From positions 100,291 to 164,290 of the forward strand of contig JAENYQ010000001.1 in assembly GCA_016841675.1 (NCBI GenBank): a DNA stretch of 64,000 nucleotides. The letters run 5' to 3'. Shown piece by piece: positions 48,948 to 57,600 of the stretch (position 1 is its first letter; every line of letters begins with the position of its first letter). Below the pieces are notes generated by a model, which saw only the letters and a list, made by a program, of their open reading frames with translations, was not told where the DNA came from and ran no database searches. The translations under genes were made by a program, and so were the position numbers. This DNA comes from Desulfotomaculum sp. (GTDB taxonomy: Bacteria > Bacillota > Desulfotomaculia > Desulfotomaculales > Desulfallaceae).

Positions 48948-49064
48948 GTGTGCGTGGTCTTTGTCGGCGGCAACTGGAACAATGGGCGTAATTGCTCTCC
49001 GGTGTACTTCAACTGCAACAATCACCCGTCGAACTCGAACATCAATCGCCTCGCGCGCCTTTTT
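48948..49064 (+). repeat. DGR template repeat (TR), 117 bp
   Basis: TR lies between the variable gene and the reverse transcriptase, same strand, and is not translated in a useful frame. It carries 23 adenines; 20 of them are the first two bases of ten AAC/AAT codons when read in the variable gene frame, so mutagenesis can never make a stop there. Upstream and downstream flanks differ from VR. Confidence 0.95.
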
Positions 49065-49209
49065 TATAAAAACATTGCAAGTTTTTTTAGGCACACCTAA
49101 TTCCTTACCCCTTGGTAAAAATTGTTGTAACGGCAGGGGTTAGTAAGAGGGTAATTTGTAAATTATCCTGCCCAACATCCTTGAAACTATAAAAAAGCCT
49201 GGAGATAAA

Positions 49210-50418
49210 ATGCACTCATATAACGTTGACGATAGGCTAAAAGACCGTGCAATCATTGAAGAAGCTCTTATCAAAACCTGCAAAAGTAAAAGAAAGAAGA
49301 AAACTAGGTCTAACTCAAAATACAAAAAAGCGCAATATATACTATCTCACCTTGATAAATACGTTGAAAAGACGCTTGAGACTGTATTGGCGTTTGAAGC
49401 CATGACAAGAGCAGGAGAGCGTGGTGAGAAAATAAATCCAGAGATACTTAAAAAAGCATACAAGCCGAAGAAATGTGTTCCCTTTATTATTAAAGATGGT
49501 GCGAGTAAAAAGGTAAGAGAAATAACAAGCGTGCCACTGTTCCCAGACCAAGTAATTCACCAACTTATTATAATAGCTGCTCAGCCTGTGTTTATGCGTG
49601 GAATGTACGAATATTCCTGCGGCAGTATCCCGGGCAGGGGAATACACAAGGGCAAGAAATATATTGAAAAAATCATAAACCACCACCGTAGGCACGATAA
49701 ATCAGCCATTAAATACGGGGTGCAGCTGGATATTACAAAATGTTATCCAAGCATTTCTCACAGTCACCTAAAGGGGCAGTTGCGTAAAAAGTTTAGGGGT
49801 AAATTATTTACATGGCTAACCTTTGCAATTATTGATAGTTATTGCTTTACCGTTGTAGATGGTGAGCCGGTTGGTTTACCTATTGGATATTCTACAAGTC
49901 AATGGTTATGTAATTTCGAATTAACATCCATAGATAGTGTGGTAAAAGAGAAGTTAAAAATTAAGCATTATGTGCGTTATATGGATGACATGATTTTCTT
50001 TGGAAGAAACAAAAAGAAGTTGCATCAGGCAGTAGATTTAATAGTTTCATACGCTGCTTCTATAGGGCTGAAGATTAAACGCAATATGCAAGTATTCCGA
50101 TTCGATCATATTAACAAACAAGGAGAACGCCGGGGTCGCGCCCTCGACTTTTTGGGGTTTCGCTTTTTTAGAGATAAGATCATATTAAGAAAGCGCCTTG
50201 CTTTAGCAATTAGAAGGGCAGTCAAAACAATAAGCAAAATGAGAAAGGTTACTGCGCATGCGGCATTGTCATTAATGTCTCGTCTTGGTTGGCTAAGGCA
50301 CTGCAATTCATACAACTTCTATCAAAAGTACGTAAAGCCGTATATCAATATCAGAAAGTTAAAGGGGGTAATCCGACGTGAAAGCCGAGAGCACAGTAAT
50401 GCCAGTTGCGCCGTATGA
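49210..50418 (+). CDS. DGR reverse transcriptase, 402 aa
   Basis: ATG after TGGAGATAAA. Motifs: KKVREITSVPLFPDQVIHQL (RT1-2), YGVQLDITKCYPSISH (RT3, catalytic Asp), LPIGYSTSQWLCNF (RT4, the IGxxxSQ form special to DGR enzymes), then HYVRYMDDMIFFG (RT5, YMDD, about 257-260) and a C-terminal thumb. The 402-aa length is typical. It copies the template RNA with A-specific errors, which then replace VR. No Avd-like helical accessory gene was recognised beside it. Confidence 0.93.
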   Translation: MHSYNVDDRLKDRAIIEEALIKTCKSKRKKKTRSNSKYKKAQYILSHLDKYVEKTLETVLAFEAMTRAGERGEKINPEILKKAYKPKKCVPFIIKDGASKKVREITSVPLFPDQVIHQLIIIAAQPVFMRGMYEYSCGSIPGRGIHKGKKYIEKIINHHRRHDKSAIKYGVQLDITKCYPSISHSHLKGQLRKKFRGKLFTWLTFAIIDSYCFTVVDGEPVGLPIGYSTSQWLCNFELTSIDSVVKEKLKIKHYVRYMDDMIFFGRNKKKLHQAVDLIVSYAASIGLKIKRNMQVFRFDHINKQGERRGRALDFLGFRFFRDKIILRKRLALAIRRAVKTISKMRKVTAHAALSLMSRLGWLRHCNSYNFYQKYVKPYINIRKLKGVIRRESREHSNASCAV

Positions 50419-50731
50419 AATTGAATATGACGGTGAGTGGGCAGTCATAACGTTTTTTGAAAACGTGGTGCCCGTAGCGGTTGAAGAAGACGAAGCGCAA
50501 AAATGGGAGTACGATGAATACCGTTTGCGGATTAAAAATCGTGACAACTTGATAGCCACCCTCGATAGTCATTACGCCGATTGGGTTGACTTTGCCAAAG
50601 CTAGTGAGAACGTGGTGCCGGAAGAAACAGATAGAGAAAAGATTGCCAGGCTGGAAAAAGAGAAGGCGGAGTTAGATGGTGTTATAGGTGACATGGTACA
50701 AGTCTTGGTGGACAAGGGGGTGATCTGGTAA
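50378..50731 (+). CDS. small virion-region protein with coiled coil, 117 aa
   Basis: GTG with AAAGGGGG upstream overlaps the RT gene end by 41 bp. The product starts VKAESTVMPVAPYEIEYDGEW, has a Glu-rich middle, and ends in a helix EKIARLEKEKAELDGVIGDM. This helix resembles the C-terminal coil found in phage tail and tail-fibre-adjacent proteins. An Avd-like role is not supported: Avd is a four-helix bundle rich in basic residues, and this protein is acidic. Confidence 0.55.
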   Translation: MKAESTVMPVAPYEIEYDGEWAVITFFENVVPVAVEEDEAQKWEYDEYRLRIKNRDNLIATLDSHYADWVDFAKASENVVPEETDREKIARLEKEKAELDGVIGDMVQVLVDKGVIW

Positions 50732-50925
50732 TGCCAGAGTATAAGAATTTAGAAAAATACCTTGAAAAAAAAAGCGTGAAGGTAAAAGAAAAAGTTAAGC
50801 CGAGTATTGAATTTCAAAACCTGTCTACCGGCGAGAAGTGGGGCTTGGTAGAGCGGGTACTGGTAGACTTGGGGTACATCGAAAAACCGAAAGGCTGGCC
50901 GAGCGAAGATTTTTTGTTTGATTAG
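50731..50925 (+). CDS. small protein of unknown function, 64 aa
   Basis: ATG overlaps the previous stop (TAATG). The charged N-terminal helix is followed by LSTGEKWGLVERVLVDLGYI. It precedes the broken integrase. No family was recognised. Confidence 0.5.
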   Translation: MPEYKNLEKYLEKKSVKVKEKVKPSIEFQNLSTGEKWGLVERVLVDLGYIEKPKGWPSEDFLFD

Positions 50926-50966
50926 TATGCAACTAACGGGTGGCGAATTTCTGGTAAAATAGTAAA

Positions 50967-51818
50967 TTGGAAGTGATTTCCATTAAGTTTACAGAAGCAT
51001 GGTCGATATACGAAATGGATAAAAAACTGCTAAATTATTCCAAGCACACAATGAAGGGGTATGGGTTACAACTTAAACTCATATCCAGATACCTAAATGA
51101 TATGGATATAGGATCCGTGACTTACGAACAGCTTAAATTTTACCTTGCAGCGCAAAGTCACCTGAAGCCGTCCAGCGTGGCCCACCGAATAAGATTTATT
51201 CAGTCGTTTTTCCGATGGGCCGTTGACGAGGGCCACATATCCAAAAACCCGGCGGTCAGGTTGCGTGAACCAAAATTAGGGCAGAGGATCCCCAAGTTTC
51301 TCACCGAGGAAGATGTAGAAACACTTCGCGAAGCCTGCTCTACGCCACGAGAACACGCAATCATTGAGTTTCTCTACACCAGTGGATGCAGAATCGGTGA
51401 GACTGTGGCCTTGGATAAACTTGCAATCAACTTTCAAAACAACTCAGTTATTGTCCATGGTAAGGGCGACAAAGACCGGGAGGTCTACTTTACAACCAAA
51501 TGCCGGATATGGCTAAAAAAGTATCTTGAATCACGCAGGGACAACGACCCTGCTCTTTTTGTTACCGAACGAGCGCCGCGGCGAATATCAATCTCACAAA
51601 TGCGGGGCATTGTCAAAAAAGTAGCAGACCGGGCTGGAATTGATGCTAACGTTTATCCGCATCGGCTTCGCCATAGCTTTGCTACACACTTACTAAACAA
51701 TGGTGCGCCTATGGAAGCAATACAGTAACTCATGGGCCATGCAAAGGCTGAAACTACCCAGGTGTACGCCCAGTTGTCAGGTGAGCGCCGCAGGGAATTA
51801 TACAAGCGATATTTCTAA
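50967..51818 (+). pseudogene. XerC-like tyrosine recombinase interrupted by an in-frame stop
   Basis: The TTG-started frame has a SAM-like core-binding domain (1-90), Arg142 (GCRIGE), Lys166 (HGKGDK) and His232/Arg235 (HRLRHS). It then meets TAA at 51726-51728, right after MEAIQ. The frame continues LMGHAKAETTQVYAQLSGE to a second stop at 51816-51818, carrying His258 and the nucleophile Tyr267. XerC-like proteins normally read IQ(E/D)LLGHA, so one base change (for example GAA to TAA) fits. Without readthrough the product is catalytically dead. Confidence 0.85.
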
Positions 51819-51896
51819 CATCCACCAGGGCCGGTTTTAATTTTGCAATTCAGATGTAAATGTTCACGATCTATCACCCCGGGAGGTGGATTTTTT

Positions 51897-51962
51897 ATGC
51901 CTTTCCCAACCATTACCATCAACCCAAAGGGGGTGTCCCAATGTCGTCACTTGATATTTTAA
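51897..51962 (+). CDS. possible 21-aa leader peptide before the tail terminator
   Basis: A strong GGGAGG site precedes ATG 51897, which opens MPFPTITINPKGVSQCRHLIF and overlaps the tail terminator start at 51941 in another frame. This looks like a translation-coupling leader or the remnant of a longer gene. Confidence 0.35.
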   Translation: MPFPTITINPKGVSQCRHLIF

Positions 51963-52384
51963 ACGCCCTATGGCTCATTATTGCCACCGACACAGAATTA
52001 TTATTATACCTAAACCTAACCCCCCAATCCACCGTCAATCAAAAAGCGGCCAAGATTCAAAAAGAGCGCGAACCAGACGGACTCGCCAAAAATAACATTC
52101 CACTAATATGCATGTACCCCATGGACGGACTTCCCAACCGTCTCAATTCCATGGTATACGATGCCGAGGTACAGGTTGACATTTACACTGCATCACTTTA
52201 CCAATGTATGCTAATTGGAAAGCGCCTGCAATCACCTAAAGTATGGAACGGCATAGTCCCGCCTGTGCAAAGTGGAGCATCGTTCGAGATGGAATTCATG
52301 GGCGAATTCGCCGGCGAGTCTGACGTTGTTGGAATAAAGAAATACAGTCAGCGATGGGCTTTGGGCGATGTTTTGTGGCGATAG
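51941..52384 (+). CDS. tail terminator / tail completion protein, 147 aa
   Basis: ATG 51941 with AAGGGGGTG upstream. The product begins MSSLDILNALWLIIATDTEL and has a mixed alpha/beta pattern (YDAEVQVDIYT). It directly precedes the tail tube gene, as tail terminators do. The open frame from 51860 includes non-coding leader. Confidence 0.6.
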   Translation: MSSLDILNALWLIIATDTELLLYLNLTPQSTVNQKAAKIQKEREPDGLAKNNIPLICMYPMDGLPNRLNSMVYDAEVQVDIYTASLYQCMLIGKRLQSPKVWNGIVPPVQSGASFEMEFMGEFAGESDVVGIKKYSQRWALGDVLWR

Positions 52385-52445
52385 AAACCCCCAACCCCCT
52401 TATTTATTTCAAATCTAATTTGTTAAGTTGAAAGGAGTGGTTATT

Positions 52446-53213
52446 TTGTCCGTTAAAAAAGAAGTCCTTATCCAGGGTGTCGGTGTTTCTCAGTTTCGCG
52501 ATCTGTCCGGTAACCGTATCTGCAACTTTTTGAAAAACGATTCTCTGCAACTGTCCCATAAACAGAACTACGAAATGGTTAGGTTCGGTGACAGTGTTTT
52601 TGCCACTATGTCGTTTCTGCGTGATGCAGAAGGTTCCGTGCAAATGAATTCAGTAATGTGGGACTGGGATTTTGCCAAAATGGTTGCCGGTTCTTCAAAC
52701 GTGCAAACCGGCCAAGCATCCACATTTGAAGAAATAGGAGAAATGCATACCGTCGTCAGTGCCGCATTTACCTTAAAAAAAGGTGCCGCCCTGCAAGCTG
52801 AAAGCGACAAGCTTTATTACGTTAGTGATGGTACGCCATTAACCAGGGTAGCCGATGCCCCCATTGTGGGTCAATACACTATTGGTGCTACCGGTGCGTG
52901 TGGGTTCAATGCTGCCGACGAAGGTAAAGAGATTTACTGCGACTACACCCGGGCTGTTACCGGCATTGTCGTGATGGATATGAAAAAGACATCCATGCCG
53001 CCCTATGGTCAACTTATCCATACTGGCCGGGTTATCGGGAAAGATTCTTCCGCGTTCCAGTATGTGCAGACCAAGGTTTACAAGTGTCGGTTTAATGGTG
53101 AGTTGGTGCTTAATTTCCAGCAAGGCCAGGCCACTAGTCCGCAACTTACACTGCAGATTCTCGACCCGGAACGTGATGATGACAAGATTTTTACCATGAA
53201 ATTTGCTGAGTAG
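52446..53213 (+). CDS. major tail tube protein
   Basis: TTG 52446 with AAAGGAGTGG; an upstream in-frame TTG lies inside the leader. The product (255 aa) has tube-protein-like beta repeats, YKCRFNGELVLNFQQGQATSPQLTLQILDPERDDDK at its end (given in part: QGQATSPQLTLQILDP). Size and position between tail terminator and tail chaperones support the call. It polymerises into the tail tube. Confidence 0.78.
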   Translation: MSVKKEVLIQGVGVSQFRDLSGNRICNFLKNDSLQLSHKQNYEMVRFGDSVFATMSFLRDAEGSVQMNSVMWDWDFAKMVAGSSNVQTGQASTFEEIGEMHTVVSAAFTLKKGAALQAESDKLYYVSDGTPLTRVADAPIVGQYTIGATGACGFNAADEGKEIYCDYTRAVTGIVVMDMKKTSMPPYGQLIHTGRVIGKDSSAFQYVQTKVYKCRFNGELVLNFQQGQATSPQLTLQILDPERDDDKIFTMKFAE

Positions 53214-53305
53214 TTAGTAATAAACAAATAGATGTAGGGGCGTTGCCAATAAATAATTTATTAATGGGCAACGCCACTGCCGAATTTAGGGAGGTAGATT
53301 TAATT

Positions 53306-53656
53306 ATGCCAGAGAAAAATATGCCAGAAAAAACCCAAAGCGAGTTACAACAGATTTCCGGCAAAGGCAAGTTGTTTGAAATAGCGGGTGAAAAATACGA
53401 GGTCTTGCCGGCCACATTGGAGCAACTAGAGGAAATTGCCGACCTCTGGAACGAAAAAGTACATCCGGTTATTGTTTTAAACTTCACCCAGAAAGCCATC
53501 GGCGCTGACGGCAAGCCACTCGATGGCAAGGATAAAAAAGAGGCTTTATACAAACTGCTTAATATGGCATTTGACGGCCAAGTGTCTGCGGATAGGTTAC
53601 GGAAGTTAAGAAGGGACCAGGTGAAAGAAGTCATAGACTTTTTTCTTATCGATTAG
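53306..53656 (+). CDS. tail assembly chaperone, short form (G)
   Basis: The ATG 53306 with TTAGGGAGG upstream is chosen. The 116-residue product (GKGKLFEIAGEKYEVLPATL... WNEKVHPVIVLNFTQ) is the acidic-basic helical chaperone that coats the tape measure during tail assembly. It ends DFFLID at TAG. Within its last codons ACTTTTTTCTT allows a frameshift into the downstream frame. Confidence 0.72.
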   Translation: MPEKNMPEKTQSELQQISGKGKLFEIAGEKYEVLPATLEQLEEIADLWNEKVHPVIVLNFTQKAIGADGKPLDGKDKKEALYKLLNMAFDGQVSADRLRKLRRDQVKEVIDFFLID

Positions 53657-53990
53657 TGGCTTAATAAAAACCAAGCAAGATAAAACAAATAATAGCGACA
53701 GCATTGACGATGGTACCGGGGATCTGGTTAATAAAGAGCCCACCAAATGGAAAAACATCATCGCTGATTTGTCTATAATTCTTAAAAAATTCCCCCAGGA
53801 AGTCGCTAAAAACGTGACACTTTTCCAAGCTATCGCTATACGAGAAGCGGAGCATCGCCGGATGCAGTTCGATGGCGCTATCCATGGAGTAAATATACCA
53901 GACAAGGATGCACCCAGAACTGAGGATGGACGAGTTATTTCAACAGTTGACGATCTATTTGGGGTTATGCGAGCTGGGATGAAGGGGTAG
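53643..53990 (+). CDS. tail assembly chaperone extension (T part of GT) made by frameshift
   Basis: In the +1 frame the segment from TTC 53643 is open to TAG 53988-53990, giving LSISGLIKTKQDKTNNSDSI... and a helical end (IIADLSIILKKFPQEVAKNV, EHRRMQFDGAIHGVN). It has no ribosome binding site and no good start before TTG 53769. A +1 (or -2) shift at TTTTTTC, where tRNA-Phe can move from TTT to TTC, would join it to G. The GT product is the standard large tail chaperone. Confidence 0.6.
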   Translation, partial: FLSISGLIKTKQDKTNNSDSIDDGTGDLVNKEPTKWKNIIADLSIILKKFPQEVAKNVTLFQAIAIREAEHRRMQFDGAIHGVNIPDKDAPRTEDGRVISTVDDLFGVMRAGMKG

Positions 53991-54003
53991 TAAGTAAGGT
54001 TAG

Positions 54004-54041
54004 AAAAAAAACCACCAACATCAAAGTTGGTGGTTTTTTTT
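54004..54041. terminator. bidirectional terminator after the tail chaperones
   Basis: AACCACCAAC and GTTGGTGGTT form a 10-bp stem with A8 before and T8 after, so it works in both directions. It separates the chaperones from the leftward cargo gene and probably ends that gene's transcript too. Confidence 0.9.
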
Positions 54042-54080
54042 CATTCTACTTCCTAATCTACTTTCTGATCTACTTCCAAT

Positions 54081-54551
54081 TTAATCTTTCCATTCATAAA
54101 CAACTACATATGGCGGTGGCCCATCAATATCTGAAGCCTTAATACTAGATTCTGACTTCCCGGTTTCGCCCGGATTCAATTTTACATATGCAGCGTCGAC
54201 AAAGTGTTTACCACCCAGGCTGTCTTTCACGTATAACATTAACGTTTCTCTTACTGCAACACTTTTATTATTTTTCACTTTTGCAATAACAACAATAAAA
54301 TCTCCACGCATTTCAACCATTCCTGTGACCGGTAATCCATCAACTTCAGATGTTCCAGATGATACCGCTTGATTTATATTGCGGTTTGATGTGGTTGTGT
54401 TTGATGTTGGTGTGTTTGGTTTATCCATGTATGACAAAATCGCCGGAAATAAAACACCAAGGCATATTATTGCTAACCAAAAAATTTTAAAAGGACGAGT
54501 GAGTTTATATTTATCCTTTACGTCTTGCCAATCTTTCTTTTCGCTGGCCAA
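54081..54551 (-). CDS. leftward cargo gene (moron): membrane-anchored surface protein, 156 aa
   Basis: TTG 54551 with AAAGGAG 8 bases upstream. Residues about 20-45 (FKIFWLAIICLGVLFPAILSY) are one membrane segment, then a Thr/Asn/Ser-rich linker and a beta-rich domain of FxLYD-like style (VTGMVEMRGDFIVVIAKVKNN...). The gene is opposite to the surrounding tail genes and flanked by a terminator and its own promoter, typical of lysogenic-conversion cargo. The function is unknown. Confidence 0.65.
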   Translation of the reverse strand: MASEKKDWQDVKDKYKLTRPFKIFWLAIICLGVLFPAILSYMDKPNTPTSNTTTSNRNINQAVSSGTSEVDGLPVTGMVEMRGDFIVVIAKVKNNKSVAVRETLMLYVKDSLGGKHFVDAAYVKLNPGETGKSESSIKASDIDGPPPYVVVYEWKD

Positions 54552-54579
54552 GAAAATCACTCCTTTTCTTTTAGGATTA

Positions 54580-54608
54580 ATTATATTTCATTTTTCCATA
54601 AAAATTAA
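54580..54608 (-). promoter_or_regulatory. putative promoter of the leftward cargo gene
   Basis: A perfect TATAAT on the - strand (54585-54580) lies about 29 bp before the start at 54551. The expected -35 region reads only TTAATT, a weak match. Confidence 0.35.
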
Positions 54609-54658
54609 CCATTTCTAGTAATTTGTATGACAAATAATAAACAGGGGGTGCTTTATTC

Positions 54659-57600
54659 ATGCCTACAACGACAGGAACAACCACAGGCAATACTACAAAA
54701 CTTTTAGGTTCCTTAATGTTTAATCTGGCCCCCCTGGAAGCTAACATGAGACGGGTTGACATGATTACCCGCTACATGTCCCAGGCTGCCGAACGAGTTG
54801 GACGCAATTTTCGGCAGGCTAACTTTTTAAGTATTGATCCGCAAAACTTGGCCATGCAGGAAAGGCTAGTAAAGCTAAAAAATACAGAAGCATTAACTCA
54901 GCAACGAATTGCAACTGCAAAGCTCAAAGAGGCCCAAACGAATAAGGTAAACCTACAAGTTGAAATACAGCGGGCTACCATTCAACAAAAATACGCTCAA
55001 GCCGGACAAATGGCCCTTCGCACAAAACAAATGGAAGCCGATCTTCAAAACAAGCTTGCTGTCGCTGAAAATCGTCGATTGCAAATTGCCATGCAGCGGC
55101 TAAAAATAGAACAACAAATGCGCATCTTGGCACAACAACAGCAAGGCGGAGCAGGCGGGACTGGCGGACAAGATTATACTATTCTTGGCGGTTTAGAACA
55201 TAGAATGGGCTGGTTTTTTAGCTCCATGATGCTATTTGGCTCGGGTGCCGTTTTAAGTGGTATTTCCAAAGCCATGGGTGATGTGGAGATGGGCATGATT
55301 GAGATTGCCCGTATCCAAGATGATGTGACGTTTAACTTCGAGGAAATGCGGCAATCGTTGATCGACCTTGGCAAGGAATATGGTCAACAATGGTCCGTGG
55401 TGCACGATATCGCCCTGCGATGGTCCCAGGCCGGTCTTGACACTAGGGATACTTTAGAAGCTACTAGGGCGTCATTATTAGCTTTAAATACCGCTGAATT
55501 AGACGCTCAACAAAGCACGGTTTCATTAATTGGTATTATGTCCCAATGGGACCTAGAAGTAACCGATCTGCAAGGTGTTATCGACAAGATAAATATTACC
55601 GCTGACAATTTCGTAGTTACGTCGCAGGATTTGGTGGATGGCCTGCTTCGTTCTTCCGGGTCAGCTCGGGTCTTGGGCATGTCCTTAGAAGAAACTATTG
55701 CTATATTAACTGCTATGCGTGAAGCTTCAGGCAGGACGGGCCGAGAAGTTGGCAACGCCCTCAATTCAATACTTTCTTTCATGCAGCGCAATACCGCCCT
55801 TGATACGTTCGAAAAAATGGGCATAAATGTTTGGGCTGATGAAACAAAGACCCAATTTAGAAACTTGATTGAAATTTTTGATCAGGTGGCTGTCGGTTGG
55901 GGTACCATGGGCGATGAACTTAAGGATGGATTCGTTCAGGCCGCCAATGAGGCAGGACTATTTACAGAAGAAATGGCCGGTGTGGTAGGTGCCCAAGAGG
56001 AATGGGATGACCTGCAAAAGCGCGATGTTTCCCAGGCTATGGCCGGCATCTATCGCAGAAATTACCTTTTGGCATTGCTTCAAAATTGGTCCACGGTCCA
56101 AGAAGTTTTAAATGGTTTAGTAGACGCCCAGGGGTACAGTTTGCGTGAGAATGAACGTACCATGGAAGCGTATCAGAAAAGGGTCGAGGCATTGCGTATG
56201 GCCATAACCGAGTTAGCTGTGGCTATAGGGGATGCCGGGTTGTTGGATACCATGAAGGGCTTGGTGGACGGTACCCGGGAAGGTGTAGAGGCTTTTAGGG
56301 AACTGCCGCAACCGGTTCAGGAATCCATTATTGCATTACTTGGCATATCTGCGGCACTCATGGGCGTTAACCTTATCTTTAGGGTTTTCTTGGGCATGGG
56401 CATTGGTGGAATGCTAATTAATTTAGCCGCCAGGATTGCCGGGGTGACAGCCTCTACACTTGGCCTTAGTGCAGCATTGAATATACTTGCCAAAAATCCT
56501 ATGGTTTTAGTCATTGGAGGCATAGCGGCCCTTACGGCAGCAGTTATTGCCTACAATAGCCACCAGGCTAAAGCGGTTGAAAATGCCAAGGAAGCGGCTA
56601 GTGACGCCATAACTCACAGTAACAATATCTCTAATTTGGCCAAAAGATACGAGGAACTTTCAGAGAAGGTAAACCTTAACGAGTCAGAGCAAACCGAACT
56701 TCAAAATACCATGAATGCTTTGGCGGAAATATTTCCTGGTATTGTTGCTCAATGGGACGCTCAGGGAAATGCTATTCTATTCAACAACGATGCACTCCGG
56801 GATAATATTGCCCTAGCTAAAGAAGCAGCGGCAGCTAATGCTAGAGATTTTTATGTAAAAGCCATGGACAAGAAAAGTAGTATAGAAAAGAAAATCAACA
56901 GTCTAAAATCAGTTGAAGATGCAATGACTGCTCCCGGCGCAATACCAACGGATCTAAAGGCTGCACCACTGCCCATCATTAACCCCAAAGAAATGGCTAA
57001 ATTGCGCGATGAGCTTGATGCGGCAAAAAGAGATATAGAAACAGGTCTTGGTTTAGTGAATCAGACATATATTGGCGATTATGCATGGTATGGTGATTCC
57101 GGTAAAGGTAGTGGTGGCGGAAGCGCCAATAATAGCAAAACCAATAATACCACTCCAAAGCCTACCACTCCAAATACAGCCACCCCCAATGTGGGAGCAT
57201 TGGATTTTCTTAATAACCTAGAAATCCAGGCCCAAAGAGCAGGCCAAGCATTAGAGTATAACAAACTAATGCTAAATTTACTCACTAACGCCATAGGTGA
57301 TGGCATTCCAACCACACAGCAGATGGCTAACGTAACGCAAAATTACAACGGTCAAATAGAGTTACTAACCCAACATCAATCCATATTGGCCAAAGAAAAT
57401 ACACTCTTAACCGCTAAAATAAACTCTACCGGTGACATTACCGGCGAATTAACTAATAAGTTATTAGATAATAAAAATGCCATACTTCAGGATCAGTTGC
57501 AAATAGGTTCCCTAAGAAAAGAAATGGCAGACTTCCAATCCACCATAGACAACATAAACTTCGACCAGGCTAATGCCGCTCTGCAACACTGGACCAGCAT

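Noticed and set aside
48455-49094. Leftward open frames over VR and TR
   Set aside because: They exist only because VR and TR are near copies; the rightward variable gene explains the sequence.
50378-50731. Avd accessory protein of the DGR
   Set aside because: The product is acidic with a beta-like first half and a single coiled coil, unlike the basic four-helix Avd.
54315-54335. LPVTG in the leftward cargo protein as a sortase signal
   Set aside because: It lies in the middle of the protein with no following hydrophobic helix and basic tail, so it is chance.
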